Source: Zasmidium citrigriseum (Eukaryota; Ascomycota; Dothideomycetes; Mycosphaerellales; Mycosphaerellaceae). Taken from it: a stretch of 23,920 nt of DNA. The position numbers were made by a program, and so were the translations under genes. Position 1 is the stretch's first letter. Each line of letters starts with the position of its first letter. Shown in pieces: positions 1-11,515 of the stretch. The DNA is taken from NCBI GenBank assembly GCA_002786025.1, contig NHNW01000115.1:1-23920 (forward strand), in the 5' to 3' direction. The notes below the pieces were generated by a model, which saw only the letters and a list, made by a program, of their open reading frames with translations, was not told the DNA's origin and did not search any database.

Positions 1-2294
1 TCGTCGTATATCGTAAAGTCGTAGAGCTCCTTAATCTATTACTAGACGAGTAAACTAGGTAGTACGAGTAGTATTATACTAGGGCGGACGACTAGTATAT
101 ACTCCGTTAGAAACTATATATCGAGAAAGGGCGACTTATCCTTAAAATCGCGAGCGACCTTCTTCTCTAGCTAGTCGCGATCTATATATTCGTAAACCGC
201 TCGATTTCGGCGGAGGATATCTATTATAGCGATAGTAATATAGGTCTTACTAGCGCCTATATCTATATTATTAATAACCTATTCGTAGCTATAGGCGAGC
301 TACTAGAGTATCTAATAGATAATATAGAGCTAGTATAGTATAAGGCCCTTTAGGAAGTTCTAGAATCCGATTAAATACCGCGACTTTAGATTCTCTTCGT
401 TAGGGTCGAACTCGAACTAAGGGGCGACGATATTACGTTAGAACGTAGGGTCTATATAATATATAGCCTTCTTTAATACCTCGCCTTCCCTACTATCGTT
501 TAGACGGCTAGATAGCTACCCGACCCTTATAGGATCTCTATCTAACGGTATATTAGTAGTATTAAGGGTAAATTCCTCCTTCGTAGGCTAGAATATAGGT
601 ACTTCGTTACTAATATACTAGAGATAGCGGGGACTCTTATCGTTTAGGGTATACTCGGTTAGCTAATTATCTACGATCCGCTTAAGCTTCTTATTTAACT
701 TTAAGATATTAATATCCGTAATCTTTAACGGCGCGGGTAGTATAGACTTTAGCGGCGCGGCTTATATAGAATTTTACTACGTAGGTATTATAAGTAGTAG
801 CGGCGAGGATAGTAGAGGCTCTATTAGAGTAGGAATATTTAATACGGCGTAATAAGTTAGCGTAGCGTTTCTTACTAGTAGTACTAGCGCTAGTATACTA
901 TCGTCCTCCGCCCGACCGTTAGTATTCTTAGCGGCTAGAGTAGTAGGCTTAGTAATAAGCTACGAGTTCCTAGCTCCTAGAGTATACTTAGGCTAGAAGT
1001 CCTATACTTAAGGGTTAAGGTAGCGCGAAGACTTCTAGACTCTCCGAAGGATAGGCTCTTTATCCGAGTCGTCTTAGTCGCCGAATATATAGATATCTTT
1101 ATCTTCTAGGCGCGATTAGCGAAGGTTCTCTTAATCTTAGCTAGAGTCCGAGTAGATAGAGTCGTTCTCGTCGATATCGAGACCTCCTTCTAATAAACTA
1201 GTATTCGATTAATACTCCTTAGTATACTCTAAAGGGCGGCTAATAGGACGTATAAGGACTCCGTAAGGTACGCTAAAGTTAGGCCTCTAGTTAAAGAAAT
1301 AAGGCGGGATATAATAGATCTCCTTAAAGTTATCGGCCTATACGATCTAGGTAGGAGAGTCGCCTTTTTACGTATCCGGATCTATATTATAGTAGAGGTT
1401 ATTTAGTATAGCTAAGATATTACCGCCGTTTTCTACCGTTACTAGATTCCCGTTAGCGTTAATAAAGAATATTAGCGACTCTTCCGATATCTTAATAGCC
1501 TTATTATTAAAGAGATCGATACCCTTAATCTTATCTAGTAGAGTATAGAACTATATAACGCCGACCTTCTACGGCTTAAATTCCTAGACGCTATCCTCCG
1601 TAAGGTTTAGTATTAGTATAAGTAGGTTATACTTATTAAGTACTAGCTTCTCGATTCTCTAGATATATTAACCGCGTAGATTAAGCTTACTCTACTTTTA
1701 AGAACCTAGTCTTATCTCTAATAGGTCTTTAGACTCGAGTCTACTACTAGTATTAAATAATAGTAATAGTAGCTTACGTAGGACCTTATTCGCGACGGAT
1801 ATACTACGAGCTTAAGATTCGCTAGTAGTCTTCTAGGCTTTAATAGCGTCCTTACCTATTACGCCTTTTATATAGCTAATCTAATTCTATATTATAGTAT
1901 AGTACGGTAAGTTATTATTACTTATCCGAGTAGGATCCTAGTAGAAGTACTCGTCTACTAGTCGATTAGGTCTCTCCTAAATAGAGACCTTAAGGTAGTA
2001 GAATAGTTCTAGGTAGCTCTTATATAACTCCTTCTCCGCCTTCGCTCGAGTATAGCGGGGTATATAGAAAGGACTTATATTGTTTCGTACTACCGCTAAG
2101 GGCTTATTAATCTATCTATACTTCTCGAGTACTTTCTAATATACTTTAAACGCCTTCTACGCGTCCTCTACGTCCTATCCCTATAATACGATATAGATAG
2201 CGTAGTTCTTATTAGGTTTCTACTTAAGGAAGTCGCGGACCGTTTACTCGCTCTATATATCGACGTCGAGACTCTACTAATTAAGGGGCGGTAT
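1..2294 (-). pseudogene. SNF2-like helicase pseudogene, copy A (N-terminal part)
   Basis: This is the 5' part of a dead SNF2-type (superfamily 2) ATPase gene that runs off the left edge. The reverse strand has one frame across the whole interval, broken only by TAA and TAG at RIP-prone positions. The likely former start is an ATA at 2294-2292, probably an ATG hit by RIP. At about residue 248 the frame reads FYTLLDKIKGIDLFNNKA, matched by FFTLLYKIKSSNLFNNEA in copy B. Walker A reads G-A-S-K-T at 257-243 (about residue 679); the Ser codon AGT sits after T and fits a former Gly codon GGT, so Lys and Thr survive. The DE box and C-terminal helicase lobe lie beyond the window. SNF2 proteins use ATP to move along DNA, but the native role of this one is unknown. 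It is not functional. Confidence 0.75.
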
Positions 2295-4004
2295 CTCGAC
2301 TAGCGCCGAGTCTAGCGAGATAGCTAAGCGTATAGCTATATAGATATTAGTTAGAGACGAGACGAAAATACTATATATTAAAGTATAAGTATATACTCTT
2401 CTAGCCCGACTATTATAGTAGCGGCGCTACCGCTATAACGAACTAAGGCTTAGGCGATCTAAGATATAGCGAGTATATATAGTAGTAACTTCCTTATAAA
2501 GAGCGAGAATATCGTATATATAATACGAATAGATATAGGGACGCTACTAGTAGTAGGAGTAGTAGGTAGGTTAGCTCTATACTAGGCGATATTTTAACGC
2601 TATTTACTCGCTTAATTAAGCGAGGGGTACCGATAAATATCCCTACGTAGGGTTATTAGAAAAGTATTAAGATTAAAAGCTACGCGAACTTTCGCGCGCT
2701 ATTAAGCTAGGCGCGGCGTTATATACTACGCTATATATATATATTAACGCGGCGCCTAGTATATACGGCTTACTAAGCGAGTATAGGTAGATCGAACTAA
2801 GGCTTTATAGAGCTAGAGTACTAAAGTAATAGAATTAAATTAGTAAGATTTATAAGATTCGTATACGTCTTAGACTACTTACTAAGGGATAGTATAGGGA
2901 TATATAATTATTTATTAATAGCGAGTCGAGGATCCTAGAAGATAGGATTGTATCTATTCTAACCGTCTACTCTTCGTTAGAGACGTTTATATCTATAGAT
3001 ATTTACTAATACTATATATACTACTTAATTACGTAGTTATAGAGCCGCGAGTCCTAACCTTCTAACTTTATAGTATATCCTATCTTCTATTACTAGTATA
3101 GTAAATAATAACTACGTAGAATATATATCGATCTCTATAACGTAGGCTAGTATCGGATATAGCTATACTAATTCGGCCTTATATAACCGCTATAGGATAG
3201 TCGAGTATAGATATCGAGAGAGTAATAATAGATAGGCCGATCTATAGGCCTAATCTTAGTATTTATACTCTATTTCGAAGCGATACTATATATAGACGGT
3301 ACTATAGGCGATAGTAAATCCGCCGAGATAGTTCTCCGAGTATATAGCTCTTACTTTAATATTTATAGATATATCTAGTCGTTCTAGTATAATTATTCTT
3401 TTTAGTAGGTCGACCTAATACTAGGCTTAACGCTTATTATCGACGTATAGTATCGTATATCCGTCCGGATAATATACTCTTATACTATACTAAGGTAGAT
3501 CTAGTACTATATATTATACTACCTATTTAGATAGAGTAGACTATAGTATCGTTAGTAGTTAAATCCGCGTAAGACGCTACGATATCGCTAATAGTCTAAT
3601 ACTTACCGAGACTCTTTAAATAGTAGTAAATATCCCTATACTACTCTCGGATATTAAGAGGCTATTACCGTACAATATAAATAAATAGTAGTATAGTTAC
3701 GACGCGTAAGGAAGAGATAATATTATTATCTAGGAAGGTAACTTCCGTCGCTAGATATTAAAACGGAATAGTAGGCCTTATAAGCTAGCCTAATCCGCGT
3801 ATTAGCGCCTATAACGCGGCGCGTAAAGTTAACGCTACGTAAGTTCTCTAACGATAATCTATAATATAGCCCTTAATTATCCCCTTAACCTTTCTAAAAG
3901 AGATAATAAGGTTCGAGAATTTATTAATATTATATAGACGTTCGTTAATAAAGAGTATACTAAAGATTAAATATATATCTATATTCGTAGTCTCTCGTCT
4001 ACTA
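2295..4004. other. Upstream segment of copy A, no gene identified
   Basis: This is fully RIP-saturated sequence between the former helicase start and the palindromic element. A block at 2881-2900 is shared with copy B at 10134-10153. Around 2731-2760 there is an imperfect inverted repeat of GC-rich arms (aggcgcggcgtt against its near complement) around an AT-rich centre. I could not follow a convincing reading frame on either strand. It probably contains the former promoter of the helicase gene, but no promoter motif can be trusted after this degree of mutation. Confidence 0.5.
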
Positions 4005-4242
4005 ATTAGCCTATAAGATTATAGCGATAACTACGAGCGTCTAGGTACTCTAAGACTCTAAGCCTCTTATAGTCGGTTATTCGTTTCGTCGATATAGATA
4101 GACTTATCGAAATAGTTATACTAGCGCCTAGAGCTACGAGACTATAAGGTACCTATTAATAAAACGCCTAACCGACTATAAGAGGTATAGGTGTTTAGAG
4201 GATCTAGACGCTCGTATCTCGAAAGTATCTTAGTAGGCTAAT
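4005..4242. repeat. 238-bp palindromic (MITE-like) element, copy 1
   Basis: The element has nested inverted repeats. Outer arms start attagcctataag on the left and end cttagtaggctaat on the right. A middle pair of 13-bp perfect arms lies at 4032-4044 and 4204-4216. An inner pair of 17-bp perfect arms (cctcttatagtcggtta) lies at 4063-4079 and 4169-4185, around a loop of about 89 bases. A second copy of exactly the same length lies at 11278-11515. Similarity extends slightly past both ends (ctcgtctacta on the left, agtctttctttttac on the right). It could be a non-autonomous foldback or miniature inverted-repeat element, or a structured part of the larger duplicated unit. No coding capacity is seen. 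Confidence 0.7.
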
Positions 4243-4479
4243 AGTCTTTCTTTTTACTAATTAGCTATATTAGTACCCTCTCTCGTATAAAAAGAAGTCG
4301 TTTAGTAGTATAAAAAGAAACTAGTTAATTATCTATCTTTTTAGCTAGGTAGTCTAATAAAAAAGGCTATTAATTAGATATAAGTAGGCTACCGTCTATA
4401 CTATATAGTATCGATAATAGTATAGAGAGCCTAGTAATCGCGGTCTATTATAATCTAATAGTATAGACTTACGCTATAG
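4243..4479. other. Spacer after palindromic element, no gene identified
   Basis: This short RIP-saturated spacer has two imperfect repeats of the pattern agtataaaaagaa near 4288-4322. No coding frame or RNA gene is recognisable. Confidence 0.5.
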
Positions 4480-5060
4480 TATAGGGCTAGACGCCGTATA
4501 CCTATTTTAATAGTACGTATCTATACTATTATATTATAATTAACCGCGACGACTAGGCCCTCTACGCCGTTATCGATATTATAAAGTACTAGCGGTAGCC
4601 TACTTATATCTAATTAGAGGGCGATATATCTAAATCGATTATATACTATAAATAGTAGCTACTCTATTATAAAAAGAAGTCCTTCTATACTATAAAAGTA
4701 TAAAAAAAGGGACGGTAGACTAGGTTAAAGAAGCGTATATTAAAGGACGTAGCGGGCCTATCTACCCCGTAGGGTGTAACTATACTATAGCTACGTCTAT
4801 TTAACGCTACTCTATCGCCTATTTAGCGTATTATAATTAGTAAAAGAGAGGGCGATATACTTATTTATAGAGGTATAATAGAGTATCCGTTAAGGTAAAA
4901 TAGTAGAGGTATAGGGGAGTATAAAATTAAAGGCGTATAATAATCGTTTATTATATCGTTTATAGCCTCGTTAATATCTCTCTTAACGGAGTAAAAAGAG
5001 AAAGCCTAGATCTCCTATAGCGCTAATACTCGAGCTTATACCTCCTTTTCCCCTATACTA
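4480..5060 (+). pseudogene. Possible dead plus-strand gene of unknown function
   Basis: One plus-strand frame gives protein-like sequence interrupted only by TAA and TAG at RIP-type positions. Recognisable stretches are NRDD*ALYAVIDIIKY (about 4544-4591), then LEGDISKSI and, after further stops, LKKRILKDVAGLSTP (about 4730). The composition (mixed Asp, Glu, Lys, Leu, with no long low-complexity run) looks like a coding remnant, but in this tract every frame has stops only of TAA and TAG type, so the test is weak. I recognise no family. If real, it converges tail to tail with helicase copy B. Ends are approximate. Confidence 0.3.
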
Positions 5061-5096
5061 GAACCGCTATATTAGGGCGGTTTAGCTATATACCTT

Positions 5097-5128
5097 TACC
5101 CTATATACTATTTAGCCTATATAGGGTA
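5097..5128. repeat. Hairpin, 11-bp perfect arms, 10-base loop
   Basis: The arms taccctatata (5097-5107) and tatatagggta (5118-5128) are perfect complements around a 10-base loop. The sequence lies just beyond the 3' end of the possible plus-strand remnant and about 210 bases from the 3' end of helicase copy B. Whether it had a role such as transcript ending is unknown. Confidence 0.6.
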
Positions 5129-5304
5129 GTAATCCTCCTAATTAGTTAATATAGATTTCGTATTATATATATACCCTATATAGTAATACTATCGACTATA
5201 ACGTTAAAGCTCTACGATATTATCTTATAAATTAATATAGTATCGATACGACTAGCTAGCGTATCTTAGCGGCGCGCTATACTCGAAAGCTTACGGCGCG
5301 CGAA

Positions 5305-5305
5305 N
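5305..5305. other. Ambiguous base (N)
   Basis: This is the only undetermined base in the window. It sits in a GC-rich patch with inverted character (ggcgcgc near 5271 and 5294), where reads from related repeat copies may disagree. Confidence 0.9.
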
Positions 5306-5339
5306 AAGAGAGGCTATAATCTACGAGCGAACGACTAAG

Positions 5340-8300
5340 GTATTAGGTATACGATACTATTTACTAGCTTCTATCGCTAATAGCGTAGACGTACTATACT
5401 TATTCTATTATATCGATATCGTCCGCTAACGTTAATCCGGATCTTAACCTATTAAATACTATCCTCTATACTCTATATTAAGCCGTTAACGCTAGCCCTA
5501 ACGAAAACTAGTTATATACTCTAACTAGACGAAAGCTCTTAGTAAATTCTACTAGCTAGATAGTCCTATTACGAGCTAGACGACTAGTAATATATATATC
5601 TACCTCCTTACTCTACGAACTATCTACTTATATAATAATATCCGCTAGAGTAAAGTCGATATCGATATTATACTATAAACTATATCTAATAAGGATAAAG
5701 AGCAAATCCTAATCTCCTACTTTATCTAGCGTAGCCGTATAGAACGCCGCGAGACTACTAATATTCTTCTCTTTAGACTTCTACTCGTCTAGTTCTAAAG
5801 TAACGAGATAGTCTCGGTTTAGTAGGAGAGTTAGCTCTAGTTACTTATCGATAATATACTCGATTATAAGCTTTAGTAGCTAAAAGTTAAATAAATTATA
5901 GGCGATAAAGACGACCTTACGCTTAGAGACTATACTAGTCTTCGACTTATAAGTATAATAGATAATCTTAATAACGGTAGCGCCGCCCGTAGTTACGTAG
6001 AGACGCGGTATATATTACTTTATTAACTCTAACGGGCTAGGGTCTACTATAACCTCCTTTCTAGGAATTTAGCTAGCCGCGAACTCTTTATAGCGCTTTA
6101 AAACTACGTCGTATACTTTTCGCTTCTTCTAAATCTTAGTCTAGTCCTTCTAGCTATATTCTCTAATCTCGCTAGCTAGTATACTAGATTCCTACTACTA
6201 TATCTCTAACTCTAGCTATAGCTAGATTATATTCTACTTCTATATAATATCTAGGAATAGATCGAAGGTATAGTTTAAGAAATCTCTAACGAAGATCGGA
6301 TAGAGGGTATTAGCGATATTCTACGGCTATTTTAAATAGAGGTCGAAAAAAGAGTTCGTAGGGAAGTCGACGTAGGTATAGTTATAGCCGAGTACGTTCG
6401 GGTCCTATACCGTTTACTAGGAGATATAGATTAGTAATATCTAGAGCTACTAAGTATATACTCTTCGCTACTCGTCTATACCGTTAAGGGCGTCGATATC
6501 CGAACGCCTATTACTAGGCTATAGTCTATCTATCTCTTCGAGTCGAGTAGCTATCTCTAAAGCGGCTAGGGTAACTATATCCTATATAGTTTCTTTCGCT
6601 AAATTTCTCGTACGTCCGACTACCTATTCCTTAATAGTAATCCTCTTCTTACTATTATTCTCCTTATATACTTTAATTCTAGGGGAGATCTTATAGATAG
6701 AGTATAAGACGGTAGAGTTTCCTTCGTCGTAGATATTATAATACTAGGCCGTTATAGCTAATATAATCGGATAGAGCTATTCGAGGATTAAAGTCCGAGT
6801 ACTACTTATACTAATTAAAGGCGGGAATCTTAGTAAAGTACTAAGCGTCTTTATTAGTACGTACTTATACGACTTAATTATCTAGAACTCGTCGATAAAG
6901 GTAGCTCCGAAGATACTATTTAACGGCCTGGGCTCCTCTTATCTAGTCGAGTAGTCTATTATAGTAATAAACTTATATATACTATCCTTCGTCGAGATAA
7001 TAACTATATCGTACTACTATAGTATAGCTATACGGATAGGCTTTCTAGTCGCCTCGAAGGCGATATTTATACTATATATCGCTAATATCTTAATATAGCC
7101 GTTCTCGTCGAAACTATCGCTAAGGCTTCTAGTATACTCTTTTATCTCTTCCGTCTCGTATTCTTAGAGTAGAGAATCGGTCTAGTAATATACTCGCTTC
7201 TTCTTATAGCCTTTAATCTATAGATCTAGTCTTATACTATAAGCGATAACGATTAGCTAGCGTAGGTAGCCCTATAAGGCAATTATATTATTAACCTACT
7301 TCCGAGGGGTTAAGAGACTTAATACTACTAATAACGTTATCCCTAGGCGGACGATTAGTATATAGTCCGTTAAAAGGCCAATATTATATAGCTTCTATAT
7401 CTTATCCGATTAGTCGAGCTTCTCCTTAGGAAGTAGGTTAGATATAAAATTATAATAGCGTCGATTAAGACGGAGGATAGCTATTACTAAGACGGTAATA
7501 CGTATCTTACTAGAACCTATCTCCGTATTACTAATAACCTACGACTAGCCGTAGACTATAGCCCTAAGAATCTAGGTCGCGATATATATCTAGTCTGGAA
7601 GGATACTATAGGCTTAATTCTAGTCTATAATAAAATAATACGACTTCGGATTATCTTCGTCCGGGTCGAATCTAAATAGACGATAGACTTTCTCTCGCTA
7701 GAAAGAGCGGTTAATATAATATAAATCGTTAAGGGAAGTCCCTACTATAATTCTACTATCCCTACTTTCGCTTAGACGCCCGGATAACCGTTCTACTCTA
7801 ACGGGGTTCTCTAATAATAGTAAATTACTAGTATAAAACGTCGGCGTCTCCTTTAGTATCTAGAGCGTAGATATATTATTACTAATATATCGGAGACTCC
7901 TAGTAAAGGATTTATTAAACTACTACTTTTAAGGCGCTACTACTACGATCTTACTAAGCACCCGCTAGTATTCGGAGTCCTTACTCGACGTAGACTTTAA
8001 CGGCGCGTTTCGCGTAGACTTTAGTAGCGTAGTTTATAGAGGATTTAGCGGCGCGAGCGTCTTAGGGTTTAGCGAAGCGGTTTACGTAGACCTTAACGGA
8101 GCGGGATTACTCGATATACCGCGGTAGATTAGCGTAGTAGATATAGAAGATTATACTATCGAAGGTACTATACTATCCCTCGTTTAACTACTAACGTTCG
8201 CTATAATTAGGACGATAAGCTACGACTTCGTAGCCGTCCTCCTAGTAGTAGTACTATTATCGGGAGCTATATTATAGATAGGAGGGCGCTAGTAGATAGA

Positions 8301-9575
8301 GGACGTCGATATAGTCTACTCGGTAGTAGTATATTATTAGAGGGCTAGGTCTAAAAACTTATTACTATCTAGTAATATCCTTATCTTATCTCGATCTAGT
8401 TATACTATCTTATCCTAATCTTCTATATCTACGTCGTTATCTTCCCTAAGGTATAGACGCTAGTTAGACTCTTTAAAGTTAAGCCTCTAAGTTTAGATAC
8501 GAGAAGAGAGTCTAGCTATCTTATCCTTATTAGAGTCTAGTACTTAAAAGGCGGCTATATTACCTAACTACGTAACCGGATCGAGGAGGCGGTAAAGTTT
8601 ATTTAGTATTACTCCGATACTACCGCTATACTAGACTAATATAGGATTCCTATAGTAGTTAATATAGTATATATATCGCCCTTTCTATATTTTAACGGCC
8701 TCGTTATTAAAGAGATTAGAGCTCTTAATCTTATATAGTAGAGTAAAGAACTATATAATACCGATTCTACTACTATAATTCTACTAGACTATATCCTCGT
8801 CGAAGTTTAGCTCTAGTATAATAATATTATAGTCGACGAGGTTAGGCTTCTCGCTTCGTACGGAGTAATCGCTATAACTATTAAGCTAGCGGCGCTTCCG
8901 AGAGCTATTAGTAATCTCTTCGTCGTCTAAAGCGATAACCGATCGGCTAACTAATTATAGACTAATAGTAGAGCCGCTATATAAGGTTACTAAAGGACGT
9001 CGTAATATCGAATTAGTCGCTATCTCGCTTCTTCTCTCTTTAATACTAGACGTAAAGCTACTAGTCCGCCTTATAAATCGAGCGTCTTCCTACTTTTCGA
9101 GTATATTCTCTTCCTACTATTCTTTACTACGGATAAAGGTAAGCTAGGCCTAGACTATCGTCTTATACTTAACTCGACTATAGCCGCGTATATTAGGAGT
9201 CTAAGTAGAGTCCTAATAAAGTAATCTATCGAATAGCTAGTCGGGTCTCTATTAGTTAGTTCTAGTAGGGCTAAAGAATAGATATAGGTAGCTCTAATAT
9301 AATTCTACCTCCGCTAACTTTCGTAGATCCGAGTTAAGTAGAGAAGATAAATAGTACGAGAGTACTTTACTACTACTACCTTCGTACTTAGCGAGTATAT
9401 CTTTAGCTACTCTATATACCTCCCTAAGTTCCTAATTACTCTAATCGAAGATAGCCCGATATATTTATCGGTATAAGTCGTTATTACCCTTAAGGAAAGC
9501 GACCTATATATTACGTCCCTAATACTAAGGTTTAGTATTAAACTTAATCGATTTACTACGACGCGCGGGTACTAT
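5340..9575 (-). pseudogene. SNF2-like helicase pseudogene, copy B (near full length)
   Basis: This is a dead gene for a SNF2-type DNA-dependent ATPase of about 1,400 residues. The former start is taken as ATA at 9575-9573, equivalent to the start in copy A; both precede Walker A by about 680 codons. All landmarks fall in the same frame with no net indel: the LFNN motif at about residue 275 (8750); Walker A as G-S-S-K-I at residue 686 (7517-7503), fitting an older G-S-G-K-T with Gly to Ser and Thr to Ile both at RIP sites; FIDEF followed by a stop at residue 892 (6899-6882), the motif II DE box; ISIS-S-T at 6815-6795, in the place of motif III; and TSRLAR at about residue 1329 (5588-5571), in the place of motif VI. 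The C-terminus is uncertain because all stops may be mutational. Many in-frame TAG and TAA codons make it non-functional. Telomere-linked RecQ helicase was considered, but the order and wording of motifs favour SNF2. Confidence 0.8.
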
Positions 9576-9989
9576 AATCGGCTATAGCGGATATCGATAG
9601 GATAGGCGGGCGCTAGACTATATTCTAGTTAGTATTATCCGAGATTATAGTACTAGAGATATAAGTAGTAAAATATACGAGCCTAGAAGTTTCCCTATAC
9701 TAGTAGCGCGAGTACTTATAAGATATAAGGAAGAAGAGATTAGGGTAATACTATCGCTATAATTTAAAGACGTTCTCGTAAAGATAATAATATAGCGATA
9801 TAGCTACTCGTTATATAATACGAGCGAGGCGATAGTAGCGGTTATATAGCTAATAGTTATTTTATTTTAACTATATAGCTCCTACTTCGAGGACGAAAGC
9901 GGAAGTAGGGTATACTAAGACTAGTACGTATAGCGCGAAGAGTACGAAGTATATATAGCGCCGCGTTAGAAAGTAAGTAGACGCTACGC

Positions 9990-10016
9990 GAAGTAATAGC
10001 GCGCCGCTATTACTTC
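9990..10016. repeat. Perfect hairpin, 12-bp arms, 3-base loop
   Basis: The arms gaagtaatagcg (9990-10001) and cgctattacttc (10005-10016) are exact complements around the loop cgc. It lies about 415 bases upstream of the former start of helicase copy B. No equivalent perfect hairpin was seen at the matching place in copy A. Confidence 0.65.
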
Positions 10017-10526
10017 TTCTATATATACGGTAAGCCGAACTAAAGCGATAGCTAGCTTAGCGCTAAGATTAGCTAAATTCCTAAAGCGCTAGCGATAAGA
10101 TCGAGGTATATACTAGCCTACTAACTAAGGGATAGTATAGGAGTATATAACCGTTCTCTTATAAACCTCGAGGGATTTTAGGGGATACGATCGCTAGTAT
10201 CCTATTACTATACTAGCCGCTAAAGATAGCCGTATCTAAGTCTATTTTATAAAGCCGAAGTAGATACTAGCCTATATAGATATATTTATATCCTCGCTCT
10301 TTAGTAAGACTCTACTATATACTATCTAAAATCGCTTCCGTTTATCGTTCTTTTCGCTATCTTAGTATAACTCTAGTAAGATATAGGTTTTATACTCGAA
10401 GGCGGGTATAAGTATTAATAAAGAAGGTATTAGCTATAGTTATTATATATAGCGCGTCTACGAAGGACGTAATATTATTACTAAGTATAAATAGTCCGCC
10501 TATAGTAAAAGCCCCGATTAGACGAT

Positions 10527-10555
10527 ATTAACCCTAAGAAACCCTTAGGGTTAAT
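10527..10555. repeat. Perfect hairpin built from telomere-like CCCTAA/TTAGGG
   Basis: The arms attaaccctaag (10527-10538) and cttagggttaat (10544-10555) are perfect complements around a 5-base loop. Each arm contains one unit of the common fungal telomere repeat (CCCTAA or TTAGGG) in head-to-head order. A single unit per arm is not a telomere array. Confidence 0.65.
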
Positions 10556-10779
10556 AGAAATTACTCTAATCGAAGAGACTATACTATCTATAGTCGAGTC
10601 TAAAGGGATATACCTATCTTTTTATATTAGGGTAGTATAAAGAACGTAGCCTATTAATATCGGTAGCTTTATTACGCCTAGGAACGTTAGTCTCTACGAG
10701 TTATAGGCGTTTAATCTACGGTACTACGCTTTTAAATATATAGATTATTTTAACTCTTTCGGATATACTATACTAAAAA

Positions 10780-10863
10780 GATTAGATAGGCGTAAAGAGT
10801 ATATAAAAAGTAGTACGTTAAAGAGGATAGATAGGGCTAAAGAGAATATAAAAAGATAGTACT
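10780..10863. repeat. Two-unit imperfect tandem repeat
   Basis: Two units of about 44 bases share gatagg, then taaagag, then atataaaaag, then agtac. The first unit starts near 10780 and the second near 10824. It is probably an old local duplication. Confidence 0.5.
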
Positions 10864-11277
10864 TATAGAGCTTCTTCTAGATACGACCCTTCTTTCCCTC
10901 CTCGCCCTTATCTATAGTTTAGGGGTAGGCTTAGGGGGGTTTACGCTTACTTAGCCTAGAACTACTACCTATATAGCGATACTAGTACTAGAGTAGCTAC
11001 GCGCCCTTCCGAGACTCTACCCTCTACTATATTAGGCTACTAGGTCCTTTTATTAGTAGAAGGCGAGGTTATTAGGGTTATATATATAGTAAATAGTAGT
11101 ACTTAAATCGTTTAAGATTATTCGTCGTTTAAGTCTATTAATCGTTTAGCTTATATCGTTACTCTAGCCTTAAACTAGTACGGCTTCTAGCCTTTCTAAC
11201 TTTCTAACCTTTCCTATAAGAAGGGAAGGGACGGAAGGGTTTAAGTATATATATATATTCGCGGTACCTCGTCTACT

Positions 11278-11515
11278 AATTAGACTACGAGGATATATCG
11301 ATAAATATAAGCGTCTAGTAACTCGGATACTCTAAGCCTCTTATAGTTAGTTATTCGTTTTATCGATATAGATAGACTTATTAAAATAGTTATACTAGCG
11401 CCTAGAGCTACGAGACTATAAGGTACCTATTAACGAAACGTATAACCGACTATAAGAGGTATAGTAGGTTAGAGTTACTAAACGCTCGTATTTCGAGAAT
11501 ATCGCTATAGGCTAA
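11278..11515. repeat. 238-bp palindromic (MITE-like) element, copy 2
   Basis: This has the same length and layout as 4005-4242. The inner arms are at 11337-11353 and 11443-11459. The right arm taaccgactataagagg is identical to copy 1, while the left arm carries two changes (cctcttatagttagtta), so pairing is now imperfect. The central part, with cctagagctacgagactata at 11401-11420, is nearly identical to copy 1. The high similarity compared with the surrounding segment suggests either selection for structure before RIP or more recent exchange between the two copies. Confidence 0.7.

Larger units (their letters stand above)
1..4262. repeat. Diverged long direct repeat, copy A (truncated by window edge)
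   Basis: This segment aligns in order with about 7,255-11,535. Matching landmarks are the Walker A codons (243-257 and 7503-7517), a conserved LFNN motif (about 1494-1550 and 8694-8750), the former helicase start (2294 and 9575), a shared block beginning actaagggatagtatagg (2881 and 10134) and the palindromic element (4005-4242 and 11278-11515). Offsets stay between 7.20 and 7.28 kb, which implies one duplicated segment with small indels. The copies are well diverged, partly through independent RIP. Similarity past 4262 is lost. Confidence 0.8.
9576..11277. other. Upstream segment of copy B, no gene identified
   Basis: This is RIP-saturated sequence upstream of helicase copy B, collinear with 2295-4004 but poorly conserved apart from the block at 10134. 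It contains two short perfect hairpins and a two-unit tandem repeat, listed separately. A plus-strand reading near 10608-10790 looks weakly protein-like, but I could not extend it or assign it to a family. Confidence 0.45.

Noticed and set aside
3985..4262. tRNA or small structured RNA gene in the palindromic element
   Set aside because: The arms are far too long for a tRNA, no A-box or B-box pattern is recognisable, and the layout is that of a foldback repeat.
6882..7517. RecQ telomere-linked helicase or Helitron helicase
   Set aside because: The wording and spacing of the FIDEF, ISIS-S-T and TSRLAR blocks fit SNF2 proteins better. No RecQ-type DEAH box, Helitron replication-initiator motif or Helitron 3' hairpin with CTRR end was seen, although RIP would erase some of these.
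10527..10555. True telomere end or internal telomere array
   Set aside because: There is only one repeat unit per arm and no tandem run.
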